Below are positions 25,487 to 35,675 of a stretch of DNA of 64,000 nt, piece after piece. Position numbers and translations under genes: made by a program. The notes under the pieces are model-generated. The model did no database searches. It was not told the DNA's origin and was given only the letters and a program-made list of their open reading frames with translations. This stretch comes from Clostridium tetanomorphum (lineage in GTDB: Bacteria > Bacillota > Clostridia > Clostridiales > Clostridiaceae): positions 1 through 64,000 of the forward strand of contig NZ_JAGGKA010000019.1 of assembly GCF_017873215.1 (NCBI RefSeq), given 5' to 3'. Position 1 is the stretch's first letter. Each line of letters starts with the position of its first letter.

Positions 25487-26662
25487 TTAAAATATATCTT
25501 TGCTTATAGAGGCTTCATTCTCCATTGTGTTTACAAACTCACTTTTTTTTATAAGTTTTAGAATTAGATTATACATATCTTTTCCAACGTTAGGTTTTGA
25601 AAATTTCGTACAGTTTTCCTTCATTTTTAGTAGATTATCAGGTGTTGAAAGAAGTTCTTCTATAACTTTTTTTGTACTTTTACCTTTTCCTAAATCTACA
25701 GCTAGATTATGTTTAAGAAGAAAATCTGCATTTTTTTCTTCTTGACCAGGTATAGGTGAAAATATGCCAATAGGTATTTTGCATATAAGAGCTTCTGTTA
25801 TTGTAAGACCTCCAGGTTTAGTAAGAAGAAGATTAGAAGCTTGCATATATTTATTTACTTTATCTGTAAAACCTATTATATAAGTTTTTTTATTTTCTGT
25901 GGATATATTTTGGTATTTCATTAAATCATAGTATAGTTTTTTGTTATTTCCGGTTATGACTATAATTTGAATATCCTTGTTTACGTGCAGGAGTTCTTCA
26001 TATACATAGTCTATTTTTCCCATACCTAAGCTTCCACCCATTATTAATATAGTAGTTTTATCAGGAGAAAACTGTATCTCTTCTAAAGTTTTTTTCTTAT
26101 CATATTGTCTAAAAAATTCTGGGTTAATAGGAATTCCTATATCATATATTGTACTTTTAGGTATACCTTTAGAAACCATTTCTGGTATCATATCCGAATT
26201 AGAAACTACATATGCATCTATACGCGGATGAAGCCAAAAGCTATGAGGAGCATAATCTGTAAGTATAGACATAGTAGGTAATTCTGTTTTATGTTTAATT
26301 TTTAATATAGATAGCATCTCTGTTGGAAAAGGATGAGTTGCTATCAATACATCCGGATTAAAATCATTTATTAATGGTAGAAGTCTATAAGTCATTATTT
26401 CATTAAATTTAGAGCTAATTGTAGCTAATCCATAATCAGTTTCGGAATAATCATATAACTTTCCAAATAAAGAAGGAGTAACTTTTATTGTTTTTAAGTA
26501 GCTTCCAATTATAACTTTGTCAATAATTGGATTTATGTACTTTAAGGTATCTATTATTTTTACATTAGATTTAGGATCATGAAGATAAATATAATCTTTT
26601 ATAGCTTCTGCAGCTCGACTATGACCCCCGCCGGCAGAAACTGAAAATATTAATGTTCTCAT
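25487..26662 (-). CDS. MGDG synthase/UgtP-like glycosyltransferase (GT28)
   Basis: The protein has 391 residues. The N-terminus FSVSAGGGHSRAAEAIKDYI is the monogalactosyl-diacylglycerol synthase-type acceptor domain, and SILTDYAPHSFWLHPRID follows. The C-terminal GT-B domain has ILIMGGSLGMGKIDYV and LLTKPGGLTITEALICKIP, the nucleotide-sugar site of the MurG/UgtP group. It most likely adds sugar to diacylglycerol at the inner membrane face, making glycolipids for membrane or lipoteichoic acid anchors. GAAAGGGG precedes the start codon. No partner genes adjoin it. Confidence 0.85.
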   Translation of the reverse strand: MRTLIFSVSAGGGHSRAAEAIKDYIYLHDPKSNVKIIDTLKYINPIIDKVIIGSYLKTIKVTPSLFGKLYDYSETDYGLATISSKFNEIMTYRLLPLINDFNPDVLIATHPFPTEMLSILKIKHKTELPTMSILTDYAPHSFWLHPRIDAYVVSNSDMIPEMVSKGIPKSTIYDIGIPINPEFFRQYDKKKTLEEIQFSPDKTTILIMGGSLGMGKIDYVYEELLHVNKDIQIIVITGNNKKLYYDLMKYQNISTENKKTYIIGFTDKVNKYMQASNLLLTKPGGLTITEALICKIPIGIFSPIPGQEEKNADFLLKHNLAVDLGKGKSTKKVIEELLSTPDNLLKMKENCTKFSKPNVGKDMYNLILKLIKKSEFVNTMENEASISKDIF

Positions 26663-26928
26663 GTATTATTGTTTCCCCTTTCATATTTAAAGCTGTCTAT
26701 ACTTTGTAGGAAAACTCAGTTAATAAATATTTTACACTATTTTGATTAAAAATATAAGGTTTTAAAATTATTTAACAGTATATTAAATAGTATAACCAAA
26801 AAGTTTCACTATAGTATATTATATCATAATAAAACTTGGTAAACATTTTAATAAATGTTTTGATTATAGTGAATAACTAATGTAAATACTACAGATAATA
26901 ATATAAGAAATTTGTGGGAGGAATTGCT

Positions 26929-28299
26929 ATGAAAATGACAAAAAAAAGAATAGTTTATACTGCCATAGTAACATTAATAGTTGTATTTTCATCAACCTTT
27001 GCAATACTCATGACATTAGAAAGAACGGACTATAGAAATTATTTACAAGCAGAATATACTAAAAATATGTATGAATTAATTAGTTCAGTGCAAAATATAA
27101 GAACAAATTTAAGCAAATCTGCTGTAGTTGGTTCTAGGGAGCAAAGTATTATAGTTTTTGAAGAAATATTTAGGCATGCATCTATGGCCAATGATAAATT
27201 ACATTCTTTACCTATCCCTCAAGAAACCTTAGATAATTCAAGTAAGTTTTTATCTCAAGTTGGAGACTTCTGTTACACGTTAGGTAGAAATGCTTCAGAA
27301 GGAAAAGAATTAAAAGAAAAAGATTATCAAACAATTGATAATTTAAAAAACAGGTCTTTTCAGTTGGAGGTTAGCTTGAAGAAAACTTCAGATGAAATTA
27401 GTGAAGGAAAGGTTAAATGGGGAGAGATAAGAAAAAGAGTTAGTGGTGTTTTTGCCAAGAACAGGAAGGAAGCATTAGCAGAAAAATTTAAGGGAATACA
27501 AAAACAAGTAGCTCAGTATCCGGCTTTAATATATGATGGACCATTCTCAGATAACATAGTAGATATAGCACCAAAAATTAATTCTAAAGACATAGTATCT
27601 CAAAAAGAAGCTGAGAATATAGCTAAAAAAACAATAGGAGCAGATAAAGTGGAGTCTATAAAAATAAATGATAGACAGAGCAACACAAAAATACCTACAT
27701 ATTCTTTTGAGGTTTATGTAAAAGGCAGAAATGATAAGAAAAGTACTATTGCTTGCGAAGTGAGTAAACATGGAGGGAAAATAGTATACTTATTAGATAA
27801 TAAAGCTATAGGAAAAATTAATATAAATAAAGATAAAGCTATGCAAAAAGGAATGAGTTATTTAAATACTATAGGCTATAAAAATATGATACCAATGTAT
27901 ACTATGAATTATGGGAGTACGATGGTTATTAGTTATGTATATAAACAAGATAATATTATAATATATCCTGACCAAATAAAACTTAAGATTGCTCTTGATG
28001 ATGGTAGTATAGTGGGTATAGAATCAGAGAAGTACTTAATTTCTCACGTTGACAAAAGACAGATTGACAAACCAAAAATAACTGCAGAGCAAGCTAAAGA
28101 CAGAGTAAGTAAAAGACTAAAAATAAATTCAATTAGATTGGCAATAGTTCCTACAGAAACTAATAAAGAAGTACTTTGCTATGAATTTTCAGGAGTATGT
28201 AACGATGAAGATTTTATTGTTTATATAAATGCCAATACTGGATTTGAACAAAGAATTATTCAAATAATAAATACACCTAATGGTGAATTAACAATATAA
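26929..28299 (+). CDS. ypeB: Germination protein YpeB
   Basis: YpeB is the membrane-anchored partner that stabilises the cortex-lytic enzyme SleB in dormant spores. It has an N-terminal anchor (IVYTAIVTLIVVFSSTFAIL), a helical N-domain with YTLGRNASEGKELKEKDY, and C-terminal PepSY-like repeats (QAKDRVSKRLKI, AENIAKKTIG). The frame is open from a GTG five codons earlier, but GGGAGGAATTGCT places the start at this ATG (457 residues). In Bacillus it forms an operon with sleB; here sleB is absent from both sides. Confidence 0.9.
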   Translation: MKMTKKRIVYTAIVTLIVVFSSTFAILMTLERTDYRNYLQAEYTKNMYELISSVQNIRTNLSKSAVVGSREQSIIVFEEIFRHASMANDKLHSLPIPQETLDNSSKFLSQVGDFCYTLGRNASEGKELKEKDYQTIDNLKNRSFQLEVSLKKTSDEISEGKVKWGEIRKRVSGVFAKNRKEALAEKFKGIQKQVAQYPALIYDGPFSDNIVDIAPKINSKDIVSQKEAENIAKKTIGADKVESIKINDRQSNTKIPTYSFEVYVKGRNDKKSTIACEVSKHGGKIVYLLDNKAIGKININKDKAMQKGMSYLNTIGYKNMIPMYTMNYGSTMVISYVYKQDNIIIYPDQIKLKIALDDGSIVGIESEKYLISHVDKRQIDKPKITAEQAKDRVSKRLKINSIRLAIVPTETNKEVLCYEFSGVCNDEDFIVYINANTGFEQRIIQIINTPNGELTI

Positions 28300-28309
28300 T
28301 TAAGAAAAT

Positions 28310-28350
28310 ATGGTTGTAAGATGTGGATAACATCTTACAACTATAAATAA
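28310..28350 (+). terminator. Hairpin after ypeB, probable terminator
   Basis: A 15-bp stem (28310-28324 with 28330-28344, one G-T) and 5-nt loop. The T tail is poor. Confidence 0.6.
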
Positions 28351-28496
28351 AATTGTTGATTTAATTATTAAAAAAAACTAAACTAATATTTGAACTATTA
28401 ATTTTAATCATATTATAATATAATAGCAGACTTTAATTATTTTATTTAAAATTAATTAAATGATTAAAGTTATATGATTTATGAGGAGAGATAATA

Positions 28497-29525
28497 ATGA
28501 AAAAAATAGCTATACTTTTTGGTGGACAATCTACTGAACATGAAGTATCAAGGGTATCAGCAGCTTCAGTACTAAAAAATATTGATAAGTGTAAGTATGA
28601 AATTACTACAATAGGAATTACTAAGCAAGGAAAATGGTTCAAATATACTGGTAAAGTAGAAAATATAGAAAATGGACAATGGGAAAATGATGAAGAATGT
28701 AAAATTTCTAATGCACAAAATATATTATTTAATAAAGAAGTAGACGTAGTATTTCCGGTTTTACATGGATTATATGGAGAAGATGGTACTATACAAGGAT
28801 TATGTAAATTACTTGATATTCCTTTTGTAGGACCAGGAGTATTATCATCTGCTTTATGTATGGATAAAGTATATACAAAATATGTGTTAGAAAATTTTAA
28901 AATAAAGCAAGCAGATTATGTAGTAGTAAATAAATTCAACTATAATAAGGATAAACAAAATATTATAGTAAATATAGAAGATAAATTAGGATATGATATA
29001 TTTATAAAGCCTTCTAATAGTGGTTCTTCTGTAGGTATAACTAAAGCTCATAATAGAGAAGAACTTATAAAAGGCTTAGAAGAGGCCTTGAAATATGACA
29101 GAAAAATATTGGTAGAAAAAGCCATAAATGCTAGAGAGGTAGAGGTAGCTGTTCTTGGAAATGATGAACCCAAAGCTGCAGTACCTGGGGAGATACTTCC
29201 AGCTAAAGAGTTTTATGATTATGAAGCTAAGTATAAAAATGAATCTTCTAAACTTTTAATTCCGGCAGCTTTGGATGAAAATGAACAAGAAAAGATAAAA
29301 GAAATAGCTATAAATATATATAAATTACTAGATTGTGAAGGAATGTCTAGAATTGACTTTTTGATAGATAAGGACACAAATGAAGTATATTTAAATGAAG
29401 TAAATACTCTGCCTGGTTTTACAAAGATAAGTATGTATCCTAAATTATGGAAAGCATCAGGAAAAGAGTATTATGAATTAATAGACGAGCTTATAGAATT
29501 AGCAATAGATAGAAAAGAACAATAA
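28497..29525 (+). CDS. ddl: D-alanine--D-alanine ligase
   Basis: This ATP-grasp ligase joins two D-Ala for peptidoglycan. AILFGGQSTEHEVSRVSA is the N-terminal signature, FPVLHGLYGEDGTIQGL the substrate loop, FIKPSNSGSSVGITK the grasp loop, and YLNEVNTLPGFT the metal site. EFYDYEAKYKNES is the omega-loop type of D-Ala-D-Ala enzymes rather than the D-Ala-D-Lac type of vancomycin resistance. At 342 residues it belongs to the longer class. It starts with GAGGAGAG at the right distance and is followed by a PP-loop gene after 30 nt. Confidence 0.95.
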   Translation: MKKIAILFGGQSTEHEVSRVSAASVLKNIDKCKYEITTIGITKQGKWFKYTGKVENIENGQWENDEECKISNAQNILFNKEVDVVFPVLHGLYGEDGTIQGLCKLLDIPFVGPGVLSSALCMDKVYTKYVLENFKIKQADYVVVNKFNYNKDKQNIIVNIEDKLGYDIFIKPSNSGSSVGITKAHNREELIKGLEEALKYDRKILVEKAINAREVEVAVLGNDEPKAAVPGEILPAKEFYDYEAKYKNESSKLLIPAALDENEQEKIKEIAINIYKLLDCEGMSRIDFLIDKDTNEVYLNEVNTLPGFTKISMYPKLWKASGKEYYELIDELIELAIDRKEQ

Positions 29526-29555
29526 ATTTGTTTTAAAGAGAAAAGGGTGAATTTT

Positions 29556-30536
29556 ATGGTAAAAGCATTAGCAATGATATCTGGAGGTTTAGACAGTATT
29601 TTGGCTGCTAAACTTATAAAAGACCAAGGAATAGAGGTAATAGGAATATGTTTTAAATCCTATTTTTTCAATGAAGAAAATGCAAAAAAAATGACTAAAC
29701 AAATAGATATACCTTTAAAAGTTGTTGATTTTTCTAAAGAGCATTTTGATATGGTTAGACATCCTAAGCATGGATATGGTAAGAATATGAATCCTTGTAT
29801 AGATTGTCATAGCTTAATGCTTAATTATTCAGGTAAATTATTGGAAGAGTTAGATGCTGATTTTATAATAACAGGAGAAGTGTTAAACCAAAGACCTATG
29901 TCTCAAAATAAATCGGCTTTAGATATAGTAAAGAAAGAATCTGGATTTAGCGATAAAATTTTAAGACCATTATGTGCAAAGAATTTACAACCAACAGAGA
30001 TGGAATTAAAAGGCCTCGTAGATAGAGAGAAACTTATGAATATATCTGGAAGAGGAAGAAAAGTTCAAATGGAGTTAGCTGAAAAGTGGGGGATTAAGGA
30101 TTACCCATCACCAGCAGGAGGATGTAAGCTTACTGAACCTAATTATTCAAAAAGACTAAGAGAACTACTAATAGACAAAAATAATCCTAGGTATAAAGAT
30201 TTAGAACTTTTAAGATACGGAAGACATTTTAGAATATCAAAAGGAGCTAAAATAATATCTACTAGAACTAAAGAAGAAGGAGATGAAATAAAAAAATATT
30301 TAGATAAAGATGATTATATCTTTTTAGCAGAAGAATTTAATGGCTCTATGATTATAATAGTAGGTGAACCTTTGGATAAAGATATAAAGTTTGCTGCTGA
30401 AATAACTGCTAGATACAGTAAAGGAAAAGATGAAAAGACGGTTAAGGTTAAGTATGGAAAATTTATGAGTTCGTTAGATAAACATATAGAAGTAGAACCA
30501 GCTTCCGAAGAAGAAATTAATAAATATATAATATAA
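29556..30536 (+). CDS. PP-loop ATPase, MnmA/ThiI-like tRNA thiolation-type protein
   Basis: The PP-loop SGGLDS is at residues 9-14. Cys81 and Cys84 (NPCIDCH) and Cys190 (PAGGCKLTEP) form the CxxC...C arrangement seen in [4Fe-4S]-dependent sulfur transferases acting on tRNA. The C-terminal third is a separate domain rich in Lys and acidic residues. Such proteins are often annotated as MnmA-like, but this one lacks the full MnmA domain layout, so the substrate is uncertain. The frame opens at a GTG three codons upstream that is part of the AAAGGGTG ribosome site. The gene is likely co-transcribed with ddl and the next gene. Confidence 0.72.
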   Translation: MVKALAMISGGLDSILAAKLIKDQGIEVIGICFKSYFFNEENAKKMTKQIDIPLKVVDFSKEHFDMVRHPKHGYGKNMNPCIDCHSLMLNYSGKLLEELDADFIITGEVLNQRPMSQNKSALDIVKKESGFSDKILRPLCAKNLQPTEMELKGLVDREKLMNISGRGRKVQMELAEKWGIKDYPSPAGGCKLTEPNYSKRLRELLIDKNNPRYKDLELLRYGRHFRISKGAKIISTRTKEEGDEIKKYLDKDDYIFLAEEFNGSMIIIVGEPLDKDIKFAAEITARYSKGKDEKTVKVKYGKFMSSLDKHIEVEPASEEEINKYII

Positions 30537-30572
30537 CGTTTAAAGATAAAGTAGGAGGTGAAAAAGTGACTT

Positions 30573-30995
30573 ATGAAAAAGAAAGCTCTTATTTCTGTAT
30601 CTAGTATACAATCCAAGAAAAAAGAAGATACTATAGAAGTAGTTACACCAGGAGATTTTTATAAGAAGGAAAATTGTTACTATGTAGTTTATAATGAAAC
30701 AGAAATATCAGGAATGGAAGGGACAACGACCACTTTTAGAATAAATTCCCAGGACAATAAATTCTCCTTGATAAGAATGGGAACAACCAGTACTAAAATG
30801 GAATTTGAAGAGAAAAAAGATAATACAATACTTTATAATACTCCTTACGGAACATTAGAATTAAAGTTAGATACTAAAAAACTAGATATTGATGTAAATG
30901 ATGAAGGAGGAAATGTAACTATAAATTATAATATGGGTGTTTCTGGACAAAAGCCTCAAAATACAATTCTCAAAATTACTATAAAAGCGCAGTAG
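30573..30995 (+). CDS. DUF1934 protein, YwiB-like beta-barrel
   Basis: The protein has 140 residues and is predicted all-beta (alternating hydrophobic strands). KKALISVSSIQ, YYVVYNETEISGMEGTTTT, IRMGTTSTKMEFEE and TPYGTLELKLDT are characteristic of the DUF1934/YwiB family, which has a lipocalin-like fold and no established function. AGGAGGTG lies 12 nt upstream, longer than ideal; the GTG between them is out of frame and meets a stop after 12 codons. In Bacillus ywiB precedes argS, which is not found here. Confidence 0.8.
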   Translation: MKKKALISVSSIQSKKKEDTIEVVTPGDFYKKENCYYVVYNETEISGMEGTTTTFRINSQDNKFSLIRMGTTSTKMEFEEKKDNTILYNTPYGTLELKLDTKKLDIDVNDEGGNVTINYNMGVSGQKPQNTILKITIKAQ

Positions 30996-31020
30996 GTATA
31001 TAGCCTTTGCGTTTTTTTTT
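30984..31020 (+). terminator. Terminator overlapping the end of the DUF1934 gene
   Basis: AAAGCGCA (30984-30991) pairs with TGCGTTTT (31008-31015, one G-T) and is followed by more T residues. The 5' arm is within the last codons. Confidence 0.65.
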
Positions 31021-31049
31021 ATTTAAATTAATGTTTAAAAATTATTTTT

Positions 31050-31421
31050 ATGGATATGATTCTTATTAAAAGAGTAAGGAGGGAATATAGGGATTGTATT
31101 TTTCAATTCCTTAGTATAATGAATTATTTTAATAAAAATACTAAATATGAAAAAATAATAGAATTATTATGTGAATATAAAGGGATTAAAAGAGAAGAAC
31201 TTATTAGAATATTAGAAGATGAGGAATGTAAATACTTATTATTTTTGCTCTTAAAAAAATACAATTGCATGGATATAAGTAATTTAACTAAAGATTTTGA
31301 TATAAATAATAAAAGAAAGCTTAATAACAACGTGAAGAAAGCTCAGGAAAAATTTTTATTAAATAGAAGGATAAGAGAAATGTATTTTGAAGCAGAAACT
31401 ATAATAGAAAAAATAGAATAA
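31050..31421 (+). CDS. Hypothetical helical protein upstream of pyrG
   Basis: The protein has 123 residues, mostly helical and Lys/Glu-rich, with no recognised domain. KYEKIIELLCEYKGIKREEL and RILEDEECKYLLFLLLKKY are amphipathic. The start is uncertain. ATG 31050 and ATG 31056 have no ribosome site upstream, while a strong AAGGAGGG at 31076-31083 is followed by no in-frame start codon at normal spacing. The next in-frame ATG is at 31119. The gene occupies the space between a DUF1934 gene and pyrG. I assign no function. Confidence 0.5.
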   Translation: MDMILIKRVRREYRDCIFQFLSIMNYFNKNTKYEKIIELLCEYKGIKREELIRILEDEECKYLLFLLLKKYNCMDISNLTKDFDINNKRKLNNNVKKAQEKFLLNRRIREMYFEAETIIEKIE

Positions 31422-31598
31422 AAAATAGAGCAAAAAATAGTAGAAAATTTTTAAAAGATATGATAATATATTGTGTATGTATTTGAACACAAAAATCCCA
31501 TTTTAAATGGTGAGGTAATATTTATTATAAGCATAAAATAGTAGATTGTCAATAGTAATTATAAATATTTTTATATTAAAAAAAGGATTAGGGGGTGA

Positions 31599-33236
<1,638 letters not shown>

Positions 33237-33296
33237 TCTTTATCTCGGTAATTAAACTACATTTAAGCTTAAGAATTACTTAAATACATTTATAAT

Positions 33297-33342
33297 AACG
33301 CCATATGCTACAAAATATGAGCATATGGCGTTAAGTCTTTTT
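33297..33342 (+). terminator. Rho-independent terminator after pyrG
   Basis: A perfect 13-bp GC-containing stem (33297-33309 with 33320-33332), 10-nt loop, then AAGTCTTTTT. Confidence 0.8.
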
Positions 33343-33485
33343 GTAATAATCGCTAAAAAATAACAATAAATATCAAAATTATTGAAGGAATTTATTAATC
33401 TTTATAGAAATAATATTATTAAGATATTAAATAAGCTATTCTAAATAATCAAAAATTAATGGATAATTATTATGGAGGTGATGTA

Positions 33486-33830
33486 ATGATATTTGAATCA
33501 AATATAACTTTTGCCTTAAAAAATGAGTGCGGTAAATATATAATAAAAAATACTTTGTTTTTTAAAATGAAGGAACTAGATAAAGAAGTCACCTCTATAA
33601 ATAGTATAAAAATAGCTAAAGGAGAAATAATAATTAACATAAGATGTCCAGTATGCTGTGGCAATCATTGTTATAGATATAGCCTAAAAGAGTTAGCGTG
33701 TAAAGAATTACTAGTAGGTGGTTGTGAAGAAATTGGCATACCTATTCTATATATAGGAAAATACAATAAAGTTAGAAAAAAAATTTTTAACTATGATAAC
33801 ATTAATAAGGAAATATATGCTATGATATAA
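33486..33830 (+). CDS. Hypothetical protein with CPVCCGNHC cysteine motif
   Basis: The protein has 114 residues from the ATG that follows GGAGGTGATGTA; the frame extends nine codons upstream without reason. The N-terminal 50 residues look like beta strands, then IRCPVCCGNHCYRYSLKEL gives CxxC plus a nearby His and Cys, suitable for zinc binding. VGGCEEIGIPILYIG follows. I do not recognise a family. It is monocistronic between the pyrG and rho units and has a strong terminator, which supports it being a real gene. Confidence 0.65.
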   Translation: MIFESNITFALKNECGKYIIKNTLFFKMKELDKEVTSINSIKIAKGEIIINIRCPVCCGNHCYRYSLKELACKELLVGGCEEIGIPILYIGKYNKVRKKIFNYDNINKEIYAMI

Positions 33831-33861
33831 AACAAAAGTATGTATTTTCATACTTTTGTTT
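33830..33861 (+). terminator. Rho-independent terminator after the CPVC protein gene
   Basis: A perfect 13-bp stem (33830-33842 with 33849-33861) and 6-nt loop, with CACTTTT after it. It begins at the last base of the stop codon. Confidence 0.8.
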
Positions 33862-34030
33862 CACTTTTCCATTCTTAGAAGTTTAGTTGTATAAAAAATT
33901 TCTGGATTAAAATATTAAAATAGGGTATAATGTTATACGCAGTGCATCCTTTCAAGATTTCTTTTGATAATTCCCTAAAGGTTGTTTATATAAATAATTT
34001 TTTATAATTAAATATTGGAGGTGTTATTTT

Positions 34031-35560
34031 TTGTCTAGTAATGGTTTAGAGAGTAAGACTGTAAATGAGCTAAAAGAATTAGCTAAAGATTTAGGAATAA
34101 AGGGCATATCAAAATATAAAAAAGCTGAATTGATAGAAGAAATTGAGAAGATATCACCTAGTTATATAGAAAAAGATGGTGTTATATTAAGAGAAAGAAT
34201 AAGCCCTAAATTATCATCTAAAGATGAAGATGTTTCAGATCATATGGAACAGAAAAAAAATAGAGTAGAAAAGAAATACATAAATGAAACAAAACAGGAG
34301 CCAATGTCTAGTACGGCAAAAAAAGTAGTTGAGGATGGTAAGGTAGAAAAAGAAACATTGGAAGAAAACGACAAAAGTAATCCAGAAGAAAAGAGAGAAA
34401 AGCTTAAGGAAATGATTAATGAGTCAGATTCTGCAAAAGGAGTTCTTGAAATTATTGAAAATAATAATTATGGATTCTTAAGAGGTAAGAATTATTTAAC
34501 AGGACCGGATGACATATATGTATCTCCTTCTCAGATAAGAAGATTTAACTTAAAAACTGGTGATGAAGTAGAGGGAAAAGTTAGAACTCCAAAGGAAGGA
34601 GAGAAATTTAAGGCATTACTTTATGTAGAAAGAGTTAATGGAGAAAATCCTGAAAGAGCTGTAGGAAGAAAGCCTTTTGAAACATTAATACCTATATATC
34701 CAAATGAAAGATTGAAATTAGAAACAAGAGGATCTGATTTATCAACTAGATTAATGGATATTATATGTCCTATAGGAAAGGGACAAAGAGGGATTATAGT
34801 TGCGCCCCCTAAAGCAGGTAAAACTACTCTTTTAAAGAAAATAGCTCAAAGTATAACTATGAATCATAAGGAAGTAAAATTAATAGTATTGCTTATAGAT
34901 GAAAGACCTGAAGAAGTTACGGATATGCAAAGGTCAATAAATGGTGAAGTAATATATTCAACATTTGATGAAGAACCTGAACATCATACAAAAGTTACTT
35001 ATATGGTATTAGAAAGAGCTAAAAGAATGGTTGAGCAAGGGCAAGATGTAGTTATATTATTAGATAGTATAACTAGACTTTCAAGAGCTTACAATTTAAC
35101 AATAACACCTACAGGAAGAACTTTATCTGGAGGATTAGATCCAGGAGCTTTAATAATGCCTAAGAAATTCTTTGGAGCTGCTAGAAATATAGAAGAAGGG
35201 GGAAGCTTAACTATACTTGCTACTGCCCTTGTAGAAACTGGAAGTAGGATGGACGACATGATATTTGAAGAGTTCAAAGGAACCGGAAATATGGAAGTTC
35301 ATTTAGATAGGAAGCTTCAAGAAAGAAGAATATTCCCAGCTATAGACATATATAAATCTGGAACAAGAAAAGAGGATTTATTATTATTAGCTAAGGAATA
35401 TGAAGCTGCATTTAATATAAGAAGAGTATTATATGATGAAAACAATACTGCAAATATTACAGAACAGCTTATAAATATGTTATTTAAAACAAAAAATAAT
35501 GAAGAATTTGTAGGGTTGATAAGTAAGTTAGATTTTAATAAAGATAGAGGAAGTAGGTAG
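34031..35560 (+). CDS. rho: Transcription termination factor Rho
   Basis: Rho is a hexameric RNA helicase that ends transcription. The N-terminal SAP-like helix domain ([20 protein letters not shown]) is followed by a charged Lys/Glu linker at about residues 55-135, common in clostridial Rho. An RNA-binding cold-shock-like domain follows ([20 protein letters not shown]). The ATPase has Walker [13 protein letters not shown] near residue 259, and [12 protein letters not shown] and [14 protein letters not shown] further on. Translation starts at TTG with GGAGGTG 7 nt before it. A TATAAT at 33926-33931 is a possible -10 element. It is 509 residues because of the linker. Confidence 0.95.
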   Translation: MSSNGLESKTVNELKELAKDLGIKGISKYKKAELIEEIEKISPSYIEKDGVILRERISPKLSSKDEDVSDHMEQKKNRVEKKYINETKQEPMSSTAKKVVEDGKVEKETLEENDKSNPEEKREKLKEMINESDSAKGVLEIIENNNYGFLRGKNYLTGPDDIYVSPSQIRRFNLKTGDEVEGKVRTPKEGEKFKALLYVERVNGENPERAVGRKPFETLIPIYPNERLKLETRGSDLSTRLMDIICPIGKGQRGIIVAPPKAGKTTLLKKIAQSITMNHKEVKLIVLLIDERPEEVTDMQRSINGEVIYSTFDEEPEHHTKVTYMVLERAKRMVEQGQDVVILLDSITRLSRAYNLTITPTGRTLSGGLDPGALIMPKKFFGAARNIEEGGSLTILATALVETGSRMDDMIFEEFKGTGNMEVHLDRKLQERRIFPAIDIYKSGTRKEDLLLLAKEYEAAFNIRRVLYDENNTANITEQLINMLFKTKNNEEFVGLISKLDFNKDRGSR

Positions 35561-35561
35561 T

Positions 35562-35592
35562 AAATGAGCAGAATTCTGCTCATTTATTTTTT
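35562..35592 (+). terminator. Rho-independent terminator after rho
   Basis: A near-perfect palindrome (35562-35572 with 35575-35585) folds to a GC-containing stem, then ATTTTTT. Confidence 0.85.
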
Positions 35593-35602
35593 AATATAAA
35601 TG

Positions 35603-35631
35603 TTGTTATAGTATACATTATTTAGTAAAAT
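35603..35631 (+). promoter_or_regulatory. Possible sigma-A promoter of the MCP-PhnD gene
   Basis: TTGTTA (35603-35608), 17 bp, TAAAAT (35626-35631). The -35 is a weak match. Confidence 0.35.
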
Positions 35632-35675
35632 GATAATATAATGTAAAACAATTTCAATATCTGGGGGGAATCAAA

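Noticed and set aside
33862-34030. Structured leader regulating rho
   Set aside because: A TATAAT with a weak -35 and about 95 nt of leader are visible, but no stable fold could be drawn with confidence.
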